Source: an uncultured Caulobacterales bacterium (GTDB taxonomy: Bacteria > Pseudomonadota > Alphaproteobacteria > Caulobacterales > Caulobacteraceae). From it: a stretch of 37,995 nt of DNA. The position numbers and the translations under genes were made by a program. The notes beneath the pieces were generated by a model. The model worked only from the letters and a program-made list of their open reading frames with translations, was not told the DNA's origin and did not search any database. Position 1 is the stretch's first letter, and every line of letters begins with the position of its first letter. This document shows, one piece after another, positions 25,773-34,363 of this stretch. The DNA is taken from the NCBI GenBank assembly GCA_903900155.1, contig CAIUMD010000036.1:1-37995 (forward strand), given 5' to 3'.

Positions 25773-27176
25773 CTAGCCGGGCGACTTTTTCAGCTTCTCC
25801 AACCACTGCACGGCGTTCTTGTTGGTCGGATCCAGGGCCAGCGACTTCTCGTAGGCGACGATCGCCGAGGCCGTGTCGCCATTGGCCGCATAGGCCTCGC
25901 CCAGGCTGTCGAAGGCGTTGCCGCTGGTCGGGTTGAGATCGGCGGTCAGCTTCAGCACCGCCAGGGCCGAGCGCGGCTTGCCGAACCCCATCAGACGATA
26001 ACCCCAATCGTTCATCTCGTGCTCGTCGGCCTTGAAGCCTGGGTTGGCGGCGCGGAAGGCCGCGACGGTGGCCGAGGGATCGGCCGCCTCCTGCCCCGTC
26101 AGCGCTTCGCGCAACGCGGCGACGCCGGTCAGGGTCATGCCCGGGATGAAGCCCTGGGCGATCTCGTCGACCAGATCCTCGGGGGTGGAACCGGCCAGAT
26201 TGGTCAGGATCACCACCCCGACCCTGTCGTCTGGATAGAGGTACATGGCCGAGCGGCTGCCGCCGGTCATGCCCACGACGCGGCGGTCCGGACGCTCCAT
26301 GACCAGCCAGCCCATGCCCCACTGCCCCTTCTTTCCGTCGTTGAAGGCGACCGGCGTCCACATGGCCGCGCGGGTGGCGGTGCTCATCAGCTTGCCGTCC
26401 TGCAAGGCGACCAGCCACTTGGCCATGTCGCTGGCGGTGCTGTTCATCCCGGCTGCGGCGCGGTGCAGGGATGAGAAGATTTCGGTCCGCACGACCGGCT
26501 GGTCGGGCGTGGCCTGACGATAGCCGTAGGAGGTCACCTTGTTCGGATCCTGGTCACGCGTATCGCCAAAGCCGCTGTGGGCCATGCCGGCCAGGGTGAA
26601 CTGCTCGCCGGCCAGGGTGGCGTCGCGCGGCCGCCCCCGCAGGCCATTGATGGCCATCTGGACCAGGGCGTAGTTGGTCTGGTTGTACTCGAACCGCGCG
26701 CCAGGCTGGAAACGGACCGGCTTGGCCACGGTCGTCTCCCAGGCGCCGGCGCCATTGCCGTCGTCGTCCTTGAAATCGGGCAGGCCCGAGGTGTGGCTGA
26801 GCAGCCGGCGCATCTCGATCCCGCGCCAGGCCTCCGGCAGGCCTTCGACATAGCCGCCGATCGGCTTGGCCAGGTCCAGCCGCCCGGCCTCGACCTCACG
26901 CATGGCGGCCACGCCCGTGAACGCCTTGGTGATCGAGTTGATCGGAAAGACGGTTCCCGGCGTCACCGGGGTCTGCTTGGCCAGATCGGCGACGCCATAG
27001 GCGCGGGACATCACGATCTTGCCGTCCTTGACCACGGCGATCTGCAGGCCGGGGATGTGCTGCTCGGCCATGGCCCGGCGCACGATGGCGTCGGCGCGTT
27101 CGACGGGGTCCGGCGCGGCCTGGACGCTGCCCCCGGCCAGCCCCAGTATAAGCAATCCCAGACTCAGAGCTCTCAT
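25773..27176 (-). CDS. Exported serine hydrolase (beta-lactamase/penicillin-binding family S12) with C-terminal TPR
   Basis: The 467-residue product has a signal peptide ('MRALSLGLLILGLAGGSVQA'). The class-C beta-lactamase-like domain follows: the SxxK motif is Ser81-Ile-Thr-Lys84 ('INSITKAFTG'), a Tyr-containing second motif is in 'FEYNQTNYALVQM', and 'GMTGGSRSAMYLYPDDRVGVVILTN' contains the C-terminal block that often carries the H/K-x-G motif; here it reads TGG. Residues from about 385 form one or two TPR-like hairpins ('LGEAYAANGDTASAIVAYEKSLALDPTNKNA'). Such proteins are periplasmic peptidases or esterases; classical beta-lactam resistance should not be assumed. It lies 126 bp upstream of the acyl-CoA synthetase gene on the same strand. 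Confidence 0.9.
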   Translation of the reverse strand: MRALSLGLLILGLAGGSVQAAPDPVERADAIVRRAMAEQHIPGLQIAVVKDGKIVMSRAYGVADLAKQTPVTPGTVFPINSITKAFTGVAAMREVEAGRLDLAKPIGGYVEGLPEAWRGIEMRRLLSHTSGLPDFKDDDGNGAGAWETTVAKPVRFQPGARFEYNQTNYALVQMAINGLRGRPRDATLAGEQFTLAGMAHSGFGDTRDQDPNKVTSYGYRQATPDQPVVRTEIFSSLHRAAAGMNSTASDMAKWLVALQDGKLMSTATRAAMWTPVAFNDGKKGQWGMGWLVMERPDRRVVGMTGGSRSAMYLYPDDRVGVVILTNLAGSTPEDLVDEIAQGFIPGMTLTGVAALREALTGQEAADPSATVAAFRAANPGFKADEHEMNDWGYRLMGFGKPRSALAVLKLTADLNPTSGNAFDSLGEAYAANGDTASAIVAYEKSLALDPTNKNAVQWLEKLKKSPG

Positions 27177-27246
27177 CGCCGCACTCCCTTGTCGACGGCG
27201 GCAAGAGAACAGCCTGGCCTGTCCCCGGCCCAGTTAATCCTTGGTC

Positions 27247-27918
27247 ATGAACCGGAGCGTAGCGTTGTCCCAGTCCCTGCTGTTCCCCGATCGCCAGTTC
27301 GCCGCTTTCCTGTTCGACATGGACGGCACGATCCTGACCTCGATCGTCGCCAGCGAGCGGGTCTGGGGGACCTGGGCGCGCAGGCGCGGCCTGGACGTCG
27401 AGGCGGTGCTGCAATGCATCCATGGCCGACGCGCGGTCGAGACGGTGCGCAGCTTCAACATCCCCGATGTCGACGAGGACGCCGAGGTCCAATGGCTGAT
27501 GCGGGCCGAGATCGCCGACACCGACGGCATCGACGCCATCGACGGCGCGGCCGCCTTCCTGAACGCCCTGCCCGCCGACCGCCGGGCCGTCGTCACCTCG
27601 GCCCCGCGTGAACTGGCCAAGGTGCGGCTGGCGGCGGCCGGCCTGCCGATCCCCGCCGTGCTGGTCACGGCCGAGGACGTCGAACGCGGCAAGCCCGCGC
27701 CCGACTGCTTCCTGCTGGCGGCCCAGCGGCTGGGCCACAGAATCGAGGACTGCCTGGTGTTCGAGGACGCCCCGGCGGGCATCGCCGCCGGCGAGGCGGC
27801 CGGGGCCACGGTGGTGGTGATCACCGCCACCCACAGCCATCCGCTGGAGACGCCGCATCCGGGGGTGATGAGGTATGGGCCGCTGAAGGTGACCGCTTCG
27901 GGGGCGTTGAGTTTCTAG
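27247..27918 (+). CDS. HAD-superfamily sugar-phosphatase-like hydrolase
   Basis: This 223-residue protein is a haloacid-dehalogenase phosphatase. The nucleophile and acid/base Asp pair are Asp24 and Asp26 in 'AAFLFDMDGTILTS'. A helical cap follows (about residues 36-105). 'AVVTSAPRELAK' is motif II, Lys in 'ERGKPAPDCFLLAAQRLG' motif III, and 'CLVFEDAPAGIAAGEAAGA' motif IV. The pattern resembles sugar-phosphate phosphatases such as 2-deoxyglucose-6-phosphatase and beta-phosphoglucomutase relatives. A TTG at 27241 is also in frame; I prefer the ATG at 27247, though no clear ribosome site is seen, so a leaderless message is possible. It is divergent from the serine hydrolase gene. Confidence 0.9.
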   Translation: MNRSVALSQSLLFPDRQFAAFLFDMDGTILTSIVASERVWGTWARRRGLDVEAVLQCIHGRRAVETVRSFNIPDVDEDAEVQWLMRAEIADTDGIDAIDGAAAFLNALPADRRAVVTSAPRELAKVRLAAAGLPIPAVLVTAEDVERGKPAPDCFLLAAQRLGHRIEDCLVFEDAPAGIAAGEAAGATVVVITATHSHPLETPHPGVMRYGPLKVTASGALSF

Positions 27919-27936
27919 CCCACCCCCAATTTGCCT

Positions 27937-27957
27937 TCCCAGGCCTTGTGCCTGGGA
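27937..27957. repeat. Palindromic intergenic element, copy 2
   Basis: TCCCAGGC (27937-27944), loop CTTGT and GCCTGGGA (27950-27957). With its left flank it matches copy 1 at 9330-9358 across TGCCTTCC-AGGCCTTGTGCCT, and the differing stem position (T-A there, C-G here) is compensated on both sides. It lies 18 bp after the HAD phosphatase stop. Confidence 0.75.
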
Positions 27958-27982
27958 CCCAGCGTTCAGCCACCCGGGCATC

Positions 27983-28013
27983 AAAAAGGGCGCACCCACG
28001 CTGGACGCGCCCT
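27983..28013 (-). terminator. Intrinsic terminator of valS
   Basis: On the minus strand AGGGCGC (28013-28007), a 13-nt loop and GCGCCCT (27993-27987) run into TTTTTG. It lies 84 bp beyond the valS stop. A second hairpin (arms CCTCGCC at 28048-28054 and GGCGAGG at 28060-28066) lies between it and valS. Confidence 0.8.
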
Positions 28014-28096
28014 CTTCTGAAATGCCGAGTCCAGCCGCCCCATGGGTCCTCGCCACAAGGGCGAGGAAGGCGGGTTGGGGGTAGATGCGAGGGTGA

Positions 28097-30817
28097 TTAC
28101 CCCACCGACTCCAGCCGGCCGAGCGCCGCCTCGAGCTTGGCTTTGGCGGCTTCGGCGTCGGCGAGGCGTTCGCGGTTTTCCTCGATGACTTCTTCCTTGG
28201 CGCGGGCCAGGAAGTCGGGGTTGCCGAGCTTCTTGCCCACCTTCTCGATCTCGCCGGCGTGGCCGGCGATCTCCTTGGTCAGGCGGGTCTTCTCGGCGGC
28301 CAGGTCGATGAAGTCGGCAATGCCGAGCGCGCCAGTGGCCTCGCCCATCACGATCGGCACAGAGCCGGCCGGCGCCGCGTCCGCTTCACGGACGCTGTCC
28401 AGGCGGGCCAGGGTCAGCAGCAGGTCGCGGTGACGGGCCAGGCGAGCCTTGGTCTCGGCGCCGGCGCCAACGACGCTAAGCGCCGGCTTGGCCGACGGCG
28501 GCACGTTCATCTCGGCGCGGATCGAGCGGATCTCGCCCACCGTGCCGACCAGCCAGCCGATCTCGGCCTCGGCCTCGGCGTCGATCCAGCTTTCCGGCAG
28601 GTCCGGCCACTGGGCCGAGATCAGCATGCTGTCGCGGGCCGGACCGAACTCGGCGGTCTTCTCCCACAGCTCTTCGGTGATGAACGGCATGACCGGGTGC
28701 AGGAGCTTGAGGATCACATCCAGCGCCCAGGCGGCGGTGGCGCGGGTCTCGGCCTTGGCCGCCGCGTCATCGCCGTTCAGGATCGGCTTGGCCAGCTCCA
28801 GGTACCAATCGCAGAACACGTTCCAGACGAAGCGGTACAGGGCGCCGGCGGCCTCGTCGAACGCCGGGCCTTCCAGGGCCTTGGTGACCTCGGCCACGGT
28901 CTTGACCGTCTCGCCGCGGATCCACTTGTTGATCGGCTGCTGCACGGTCGCGGGATCGAAGCCCTCGACGCGGACGCATTCGTTCATCTGGGCGAAGCGC
29001 GAGGCGTTCCACAGCTTGGTGCCGAAGTTGCGATAGCCCTCGATGCGCTGCTTGGAGAGCTTGATGTCGCGCGCCTGGCCCGACATCGCCGTCATGGTGA
29101 AGCGCACCGCGTCGCAGCCCAGCTCGTCGATCAGGATCAGCGGATCCATCACGTTGCCCTTGGACTTGCTCATCTTGGCGCCCTTCTCGTCACGGACGAG
29201 GGCGTTGATGAACACCTGCTTGAACGGAGCCTCACCCATGAAGTGGAGGCCCATCATCATCATCCGGGCGACCCAGAAGAAGATGATGTCGAAGCCGGTG
29301 ACCAGGGTGCTGGTCGGGTAAAACTTGGCGAGGTCGGCGGTCTTTTCCGGCCAGCCCAAGGTCGAGAACGGCCACAGGGCCGAACTGAACCAGGTGTCCA
29401 GCACGTCCTCGTCCTGGCTCAGGACGACGTTCTCGCCGAACTGGGCCTTGGCGGCGGCATAGGCGGCCTCCTCGGTCTCCTCGACGAAGATCGCGCCGTC
29501 CGGACCGAACCAGGCCGGGATGCGGTGGCCCCACCAGAGCTGGCGCGAGACGCACCACGGCTCGATGTTGCGCAGCCATTCGAAGTAGGTCTTTTCCCAG
29601 TGCTTGGGCTCGAACACCGTCTCGCCGGTCTCGACGGCCTTCAGGGCCGGCTGGGCCAGGGTCTTGGCGTCGACGTACCACTGGTCCGTCAGGAAGGGCT
29701 CGATGACCACGCCAGACCGGTCGCCGTGCGGGACCATGTGCTTGGTCTTCTCGATCTCCTTCAGCCAGCCCTCTTCCTCGGCGCGGGCGACGATGGCCTT
29801 GCGCGCGACGAAGCGGTCCATGCCGACATATTCGGCCGGGACGGCCTCGTTCAGCTTGGCCTCGGGGGTGAGGATGTTGATCGCCTCCAGCCCGGCGCGC
29901 TTGCCGACGCCGAAGTCGTTGAAGTCGTGGGCCGGGGTGATCTTCACCGCGCCCGAGCCCTTGGTCGGGTCGGCATAGTCGTCGGCGACGATCGGGATGC
30001 GGCGGCCGACGATCGGCAGGGTCACGAACTTGCCGACCAGGCCCTTGTAGCGCTCGTCGGTCGGGTGGACGGCCACGCCGGTGTCGCCCAGCATGGTCTC
30101 CGGACGCGTCGTGGCCACGACGATGTAGTCGCGGGTCTCGAACTCGGTCGTCTTACCGTCTTCGTCGAAGGCGATCGGGTGCTGGTAGGTCACGCCGTCG
30201 GCCAACGGATAGGCGAAGTGCCAATAGGCGCCGTCGACCTCCTTCTGCTCGACCTCGAGGTCGGAGATGGCGGTCTGGAACTGCGGGTCCCAGTTGACCA
30301 GGCGCTTGTCGCGATAAAGCAGGTTCTGCTTGTAGAGCTGGACGAACACCTTGCGGACAGCCGCCGACAGGCCCTCGTCCAGGGTGAAGCGCTCGCGCGA
30401 CCAGTCGCACGACGCGCCCAGGCGGCGCAGCTGGTTGGTGATGGTCCCGCCGCTCTCGGCCTTCCATTCCCAGACCTTGGCGACGAAAGCGTCGCGGCCC
30501 ATGTCGCGGCGGCCGATATTGCCGGCGGCGGCCAGTTGGCGCTCGACCACCATCTGGGTGGCGATGCCCGCGTGGTCGGTGCCCGGCAGCCACAGGGCGG
30601 CCTTGCCGCGCATGCGGTGGAAGCGGGTCAGCACGTCCTGCAGGGTGTTGTTCAGCGCGTGGCCGATGTGCAGCGAGCCCGTCACGTTGGGCGGCGGGAT
30701 GACGATGACGAACGGCTCGGCGTTCGGATCCTCGCTGGGCTTGAAGGCCCCGGAGGCCTCCCAGGCGGCGTACAGGCGGGGTTCGACGGATTTGGGATCG
30801 AAGGTTTTTTCGAGCAT
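28097..30817 (-). CDS. valS: Valyl-tRNA synthetase
   Basis: ValS charges tRNA-Val in the cytosol. The 906-residue class I enzyme shows '[13 protein letters not shown]' (HIGH motif, about residues 40-52), the editing CP1 domain with '[22 protein letters not shown]' (about 230-250), '[13 protein letters not shown]' (KMSKS motif, about 554) and a C-terminal coiled coil ('[22 protein letters not shown] ... [17 protein letters not shown]'-like heptads) that binds the tRNA. The start '[23 protein letters not shown]' is canonical. A near-perfect hairpin lies 24-48 bp upstream of the ATG in the leader. The gene follows popZ, from which it is separated by the popZ terminator. Confidence 0.98.
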   Translation of the reverse strand: MLEKTFDPKSVEPRLYAAWEASGAFKPSEDPNAEPFVIVIPPPNVTGSLHIGHALNNTLQDVLTRFHRMRGKAALWLPGTDHAGIATQMVVERQLAAAGNIGRRDMGRDAFVAKVWEWKAESGGTITNQLRRLGASCDWSRERFTLDEGLSAAVRKVFVQLYKQNLLYRDKRLVNWDPQFQTAISDLEVEQKEVDGAYWHFAYPLADGVTYQHPIAFDEDGKTTEFETRDYIVVATTRPETMLGDTGVAVHPTDERYKGLVGKFVTLPIVGRRIPIVADDYADPTKGSGAVKITPAHDFNDFGVGKRAGLEAINILTPEAKLNEAVPAEYVGMDRFVARKAIVARAEEEGWLKEIEKTKHMVPHGDRSGVVIEPFLTDQWYVDAKTLAQPALKAVETGETVFEPKHWEKTYFEWLRNIEPWCVSRQLWWGHRIPAWFGPDGAIFVEETEEAAYAAAKAQFGENVVLSQDEDVLDTWFSSALWPFSTLGWPEKTADLAKFYPTSTLVTGFDIIFFWVARMMMMGLHFMGEAPFKQVFINALVRDEKGAKMSKSKGNVMDPLILIDELGCDAVRFTMTAMSGQARDIKLSKQRIEGYRNFGTKLWNASRFAQMNECVRVEGFDPATVQQPINKWIRGETVKTVAEVTKALEGPAFDEAAGALYRFVWNVFCDWYLELAKPILNGDDAAAKAETRATAAWALDVILKLLHPVMPFITEELWEKTAEFGPARDSMLISAQWPDLPESWIDAEAEAEIGWLVGTVGEIRSIRAEMNVPPSAKPALSVVGAGAETKARLARHRDLLLTLARLDSVREADAAPAGSVPIVMGEATGALGIADFIDLAAEKTRLTKEIAGHAGEIEKVGKKLGNPDFLARAKEEVIEENRERLADAEAAKAKLEAALGRLESVG

Positions 30818-30840
30818 GGCGGAGCGGATATGCCATCTGC

Positions 30841-30865
30841 GGCCCGGCCGGGAAACCGGCGGGCC
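30841..30865 (-). other. Hairpin in the valS leader
   Basis: Arms GGCCCGGCCGG (30841-30851) and CCGGCGGGCC (30856-30865) pair fully except for one bulged base, around the loop GAAA (TTTC on the minus strand). It lies 23 bp upstream of the valS ATG and downstream of the popZ terminator, so it would be in the valS 5' leader. Confidence 0.5.
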
Positions 30866-30890
30866 TTGGTTTTCTGACGGTTTTTGAAAC

Positions 30891-30919
30891 GAAAAAGGCG
30901 GCCGCCGCAGCGACCGCCT
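30891..30919 (-). terminator. Intrinsic terminator of popZ
   Basis: On the minus strand AGGCGGTCGC (30919-30910), loop TGCG and GCGGCCGCCT (30905-30896) pair with a single G-T wobble and run into TTTTC. It lies 25 bp past the popZ stop. Confidence 0.85.
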
Positions 30920-30943
30920 CGATTTTCCGGATCTGGAAGAAGC

Positions 30944-31468
30944 TTAGACGCCGCGACCGCGGGCGATCCGTTGCACTTCTTCCTCGACCTTGGTCTCGAC
31001 GATGCGCGGCAGGTTCTGGTCCAGCCACTCTTTCAGCAGCGGACGCAGCAGCTCGCGTACGACGTCTTCCAGGGTGCGGGCGTCCTTGGGCATCAGCAGC
31101 GCCGAGCTCAGGCTGCCGAAGGCGCTGGCGGCGGCCGACGAGGCGGTGGCGCCGACCAGGGTCTCGACCACTTCGTCGCGATCGAAGACCGGCGGCGGCG
31201 CGGCCGGCGGCGTGTAGACCGGCTCCGGCTCGGGCTCCGGCGAATACACGTCGATGTCCCCGACGCTTTCCAGCGGTTCGGGCTCGGGCTCCGGAGCGAT
31301 CGGATCGGTCAGCTCGAGGATGTCGTCCTCGATCACCGGCTCGGGCGGCGGCGGAGGCGGAGGCGCCTCGGCCGCAGGCTCCGCCGGCGCGTCATCCTCC
31401 GAGATGATGCGTCGGATGGAGGCGAGGATCTCCTCCATCGTCGGTTCTTGAGAGCTCTGATCGGACAT
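30944..31468 (-). CDS. popZ: Polar organizing protein PopZ
   Basis: PopZ assembles into a polymeric hub at the cell poles that anchors the ParB-parS centromere and recruits cell-cycle regulators. The 174-residue product has the conserved N-terminal helix 'SQEPTMEEILASIRRIISED' that binds partners. A Pro/Glu-rich disordered linker follows (about residues 27-90, with repeated PEPEPE), then the C-terminal self-assembly helices 'ASAFGSLSSALLMPK' and 'EDVVRELLRPLLKEWLDQNLPRIVETKVEEEVQRI'. C. crescentus PopZ has 177 residues, so the linker is slightly shorter here. The open frame extends 85 codons upstream but the ATG at 31468 is the known start. Two GANTC sites and a 9-bp dyad lie upstream. Confidence 0.97.
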   Translation of the reverse strand: MSDQSSQEPTMEEILASIRRIISEDDAPAEPAAEAPPPPPPPEPVIEDDILELTDPIAPEPEPEPLESVGDIDVYSPEPEPEPVYTPPAAPPPVFDRDEVVETLVGATASSAAASAFGSLSSALLMPKDARTLEDVVRELLRPLLKEWLDQNLPRIVETKVEEEVQRIARGRGV

Positions 31469-31536
31469 GTGCGACGCCGTCGTAAAGAGGTACGAATCCT
31501 TGCGCGCTCTAGGACGCGCTTCGCCGCGATGGTGCA

Positions 31537-31565
31537 GACTTACGCGTGTTAAGCAAGCGTAAGTC
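31537..31565. promoter_or_regulatory. 9-bp inverted repeat between the TolC-family gene and popZ
   Basis: GACTTACGC (31537-31545) and GCGTAAGTC (31557-31565) are exact inverted repeats with an 11-nt spacer that contains TTAA. The dyad is 69-97 bp upstream of the popZ ATG and 34 bp past the TolC-family stop. No T-run follows on the minus strand, so an operator in the popZ promoter region is at least as likely as a terminator. Confidence 0.5.
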
Positions 31566-31598
31566 CACGCCTGGGCGGAATCGACGCGGGCGCGAAAC

Positions 31599-33080
31599 CT
31601 ACTTAGAGGCAGGCCGCGGCTTGGTCGAGGGCGCACCGACCTTATCGATCGCCTGAACCACCGGTTCCCACGGCACCCAGCCGGCGCTGTGCGTGACGCG
31701 GTTATACGAGGTCTTGGGATCATAGGCGGCCGTGCCGGAGGCCAGCTTGGTCACGTCCAGCTGACCCATGGCCTGCAACAGCGAAGTGCTGGCGACATAC
31801 TCGTCGCGACGAGCGGTCACCAGGGCCAGTTCGGCGTTGGACAGTTCCAGCTGGGCGTTCAGCACGTCCAGCGTGGTGCGCAGGCCGACCTGCTGTTCCT
31901 GGCGCACGCCTTCGAAGGCGATGCGGGCAGCCCGCACCTGCTCCTCGTTCGAGACCAGGCTGGCGCGGGAGGCCAGCAGGGTGCTCCAGGCGGCCGAAAC
32001 CTGCTGGATGACCTGGCGCTTGGCCCCCTCGACCGCGACGCGGGCGGCGGTTTCACGCTCGCGGGCGGCGCGGACGTTCGAGGCGTTCAGGCCGCCGGTG
32101 AACAGCGGCACGCGAGCGGTCAGCGAACCCGCGATCTGGCGATTGTATTGGCCGAACTGATTTCGGTTGCCGTTCACCTCGGCGGCGTCGAAGCCCAGGC
32201 TGGCGCCGGCCGAGATGGTCGGCAGATAGGCGGCCTTGGCCAAGGCCACGCGAGCGGCGGCGGCCTGCTCGGCGTAGCGCGCGGCCTGAACGGCCGGATT
32301 GCCGCCCTCGGCGGTTTCGAAGGCCTGTTCGACCGAGGCCGGCAACACGTTGGCGAGCGACGGCTCGGGCGCCAGGTCGGCCGGGTTCTGCCCGACGACC
32401 TGGGCGTAGTTGGCGCGGGCGACGGCCAGGTTGGCTTGGGCCGACGACTGGCTGGCCTTGGCCGCGGCCAGGCGCGCCTGAGACTGGGCGACGTCGGTGC
32501 GGGTGATCTCCCCCACCTCGAAGCGGGCATTCGATTCGTCAAGCTGACGGGTCAGGACGGCGACATTCTCGTTGGCGATGCGCAGGGCTTGCTGCGTGCG
32601 GCGCACATCGACATAGGCGGTGACCACATTGGCCAGCATGCCCTGCTCCGCGCGACGCAGATCCTCGCGACCGGCCAGCACGTCGGCCTCGGCCGCCGAC
32701 AGGTTCGCCGTGGCCTGACCGCCAGTGAACAGCGGTTGAGACAGTTGAAGCTGGGCGTTGCTGGAACCGACCTTGGTCACGCTTACGCCGTTGACGAGCA
32801 CGCCGCCGACGACCGTCGTGGTAGGGACCGCCAGGTCCGTTCGGGAGTTGGTCGCGCTGGCCTGGGCGTTCAGCGTCGGACGAAAACCGGCGCGCGCCCG
32901 GACCACGCTCTCGTCTGTGGCGCGCTGGACAGCGCGCTGCTGCTGCAGCGTCGGATTGGTCTGATAGGCCAGGGCGGCGGCGTCGGCCAGGGATTCGGCA
33001 TGAGCCGCAGAGAACGCCCCGACCATCAAGCCGGCGCTGCAAGCGGCGGCCAGCAATCCGGCCCGTCGACGGTTCGACAT
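31599..33080 (-). CDS. TolC-family outer membrane channel protein (probable RsaFb-like)
   Basis: TolC-type proteins form the trimeric outer-membrane exit duct of type I secretion and efflux systems. The 493-residue protein has a signal peptide ('RRRAGLLAAACSAGLMVGAFSAAHA') and two tandem outer-membrane-efflux repeats, each with a strand-strand-helix pattern ('TDLAVPTTTVVGG ... LSQPLFTGGQATANL' and 'AGSLTARVPLFTGGLNASNVRAARE'). Both carry the 'PLFTGG' turn. I start at 33080 (MSNRRRAG), although the frame extends 14 codons upstream. In C. crescentus the TolC-like gene beside popZ is, as I recall, rsaFb, one of two outer-membrane components for S-layer export. That role is inferred from position. 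Confidence 0.93.
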   Translation of the reverse strand: MSNRRRAGLLAAACSAGLMVGAFSAAHAESLADAAALAYQTNPTLQQQRAVQRATDESVVRARAGFRPTLNAQASATNSRTDLAVPTTTVVGGVLVNGVSVTKVGSSNAQLQLSQPLFTGGQATANLSAAEADVLAGREDLRRAEQGMLANVVTAYVDVRRTQQALRIANENVAVLTRQLDESNARFEVGEITRTDVAQSQARLAAAKASQSSAQANLAVARANYAQVVGQNPADLAPEPSLANVLPASVEQAFETAEGGNPAVQAARYAEQAAAARVALAKAAYLPTISAGASLGFDAAEVNGNRNQFGQYNRQIAGSLTARVPLFTGGLNASNVRAARERETAARVAVEGAKRQVIQQVSAAWSTLLASRASLVSNEEQVRAARIAFEGVRQEQQVGLRTTLDVLNAQLELSNAELALVTARRDEYVASTSLLQAMGQLDVTKLASGTAAYDPKTSYNRVTHSAGWVPWEPVVQAIDKVGAPSTKPRPASK

Positions 33081-33215
33081 CAAGATTCCATCCCCAATCA
33101 CGCGAAGCTCGCGCCCTGCCACAATATGATCGCGTGTAAATCGGACCGCCAGCCGTCGCCAGTTAAGCTTTTTTCACGCGGACGTTGCGGCAGGCGGCCG
33201 GGGTCGTTCGGCGAT

Positions 33216-33788
33216 CTAGAAGCTGAACCCGGCCTCCGTCTCGAAGCCCGCCAACAGCGGCGGCGAGGCGTCGAACTGCTGGCGGCGGCCGACGCCGTCT
33301 TCCGCACGCAGATAGATGGCCGCGCGGCCTACCGGGCCGGTGCGCTCGATCACGCCCAGGCGGCCGCCGGCGGCCAGGGCGTCCTGCCAGGTCTTCGGGG
33401 CCACGGCCACGGCGCCTTCGCAGATGATCACGTCATAGGAACCCGTCGGCGCGGTGCGAAGATCGTCGCCATCCAGGCGGGTGACCAAGAGGCCCATCTT
33501 TTCCAGCACGGCGGCGGCGTACGGCGCGGCGATGGCCAGGGCCTTCTCGCCTTCGCGCGGCTTCAGCACCTGCAGCAGCTTGCCGACTTCGCGCGGGCGC
33601 AGCAGCCAGCGGCCCGGCGCATATTCGATGTCGGCGTCGGCATAGGCCAGATAGGCCTTCGACGCCGGCACGACGGCCTCGCGCGCCACCACCCGCAGGG
33701 CGTCCTGTAGCGGCAGGTCGGTGACGTCGGCGGTGCGAATTTGGCTCTCGACCATGTTCAGCCGCGCGGCGGCGAAGTCGGTGCTCAT
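33216..33788 (-). CDS. Protein-L-isoaspartate O-methyltransferase-like protein with degenerate SAM motif
   Basis: The 190-residue product starts with 'AARLNMVESQIRTADVTDLPLQDAL', the usual N-terminus of the PCMT family, and ends with the C-terminal block 'FDASPPLLAGFETEAGFSF'. The SAM-binding motif I, normally of the type EIGTGSGY, reads 'ALAIAAPYAAAVLEKMG', without glycines, and the region after it is short. Catalysis of isoaspartate repair is therefore doubtful. It may have a regulatory or structural role. The linkage with tolC, popZ and valS is shared with C. crescentus. The ATG at 33788 has a GAGGG ribosome site; an upstream frame of 21 codons is ignored. Confidence 0.85.
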   Translation of the reverse strand: MSTDFAAARLNMVESQIRTADVTDLPLQDALRVVAREAVVPASKAYLAYADADIEYAPGRWLLRPREVGKLLQVLKPREGEKALAIAAPYAAAVLEKMGLLVTRLDGDDLRTAPTGSYDVIICEGAVAVAPKTWQDALAAGGRLGVIERTGPVGRAAIYLRAEDGVGRRQQFDASPPLLAGFETEAGFSF

Positions 33789-33959
33789 GGAATCCCTCGA
33801 AGGACTGGACTTTCGAGCAGGCTTATAGGTCCGCGTCCGGCCGAAACGCAATGCGATCCGAGGCCGCGCGCGCCCGTCTATCGCCCCCGGACGGCCTTAA
33901 AAGCGTCATCGACTTCCCGCGGCATGCTGAAAAAGACCAAAGGACGGTCATCAGAAGTT

Positions 33960-33976
33960 GTGACAGTCAATGTCAC
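33960..33976. promoter_or_regulatory. Perfect inverted repeat GTGACA-N5-TGTCAC
   Basis: GTGACA (33960-33965) and TGTCAC (33971-33976) flank GTCAA, in the gap between the pcm-like gene and the small membrane protein gene. It has the size of a dimeric regulator site and lies 108 bp upstream of the ATG at 34084. The regulator cannot be named. Confidence 0.4.
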
Positions 33977-34023
33977 GGAACATCGATTGATCAAGATCGA
34001 CCTATGGTAAATAAGCAGCCTTA

Positions 34024-34038
34024 GGCGGCAAAGCCGCC
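34024..34038 (+). other. Leader hairpin upstream of the small membrane protein
   Basis: GGCGGC (34024-34029), AAA, GCCGCC (34033-34038) form a compact 6-bp hairpin in the probable 5' leader, 45 bp before the ATG at 34084. Confidence 0.4.
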
Positions 34039-34083
34039 AACGGGGGAGGAAGCCGGAACTGTAGGCTTCGTGGGGAAAGTGCC

Positions 34084-34263
34084 ATGTTGAGTGCGCCAGT
34101 TGTGATCGCGGCCGCGATCTGCGCCCTGATCCTCATCTATTTCCTGCCCCGCATCGATGGCGTGGCGCGCAAGGTCTATGGCCGCTACCGTCGCCGCCAG
34201 CGCAACCAGCGGCAGGAGCGCGAACGCCAGGAACAACTGGAACGACGCACCCAAGGCCAATAA
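34084..34263 (+). CDS. Small single-helix membrane protein, unrecognised
   Basis: An ATG at 34084 with a good ribosome site (GGGGAAAG, 4 nt away) opens a 59-residue frame ending in TAA at 34261-34263. The N-terminal part 'SAPVVIAAAICALILIYFLP' is one transmembrane segment. The rest is strongly basic and Gln/Arg/Glu-rich ('RKVYGRYRRRQRNQRQERER'), probably a cytosolic helix or coiled coil. The codon use matches the neighbours. The GT4 gene starts 100 bp downstream on the same strand, so the two may be cotranscribed. I do not recognise a family. Topology (N-out, C-in by the positive-inside rule) is inferred. Confidence 0.7.
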   Translation: MLSAPVVIAAAICALILIYFLPRIDGVARKVYGRYRRRQRNQRQERERQEQLERRTQGQ

Positions 34264-34363
34264 GGCCATAAAAGGGCGATCGGCGGAACCAAACACGACC
34301 GACGGAACTGATTTCTCGCGGACCAGCGCCGCGTTCCAGTTCCCCTGTTCAAGGTCCGCTCAA

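Noticed and set aside
31200..31360. Repetitive GGCTCCGG/GGCTCGGG runs as a possible DNA repeat array
   Set aside because: They encode the Pro/Glu-rich disordered linker of PopZ, which is repetitive in all known PopZ proteins.
31599..33080. Firm assignment of the TolC-family gene as rsaFb
   Set aside because: Position next to popZ supports it, but the S-layer gene and its transporter are outside the window and this species may lack them, so no symbol is given.
33977..34001. GGAAC-N16-CGAC as a general-stress (EcfG/SigT-type) promoter for the small protein and GT4-glycosidase genes
   Set aside because: The -35 and spacing fit, but the -10 should be CGTT and only its CG is present; too weak to call.
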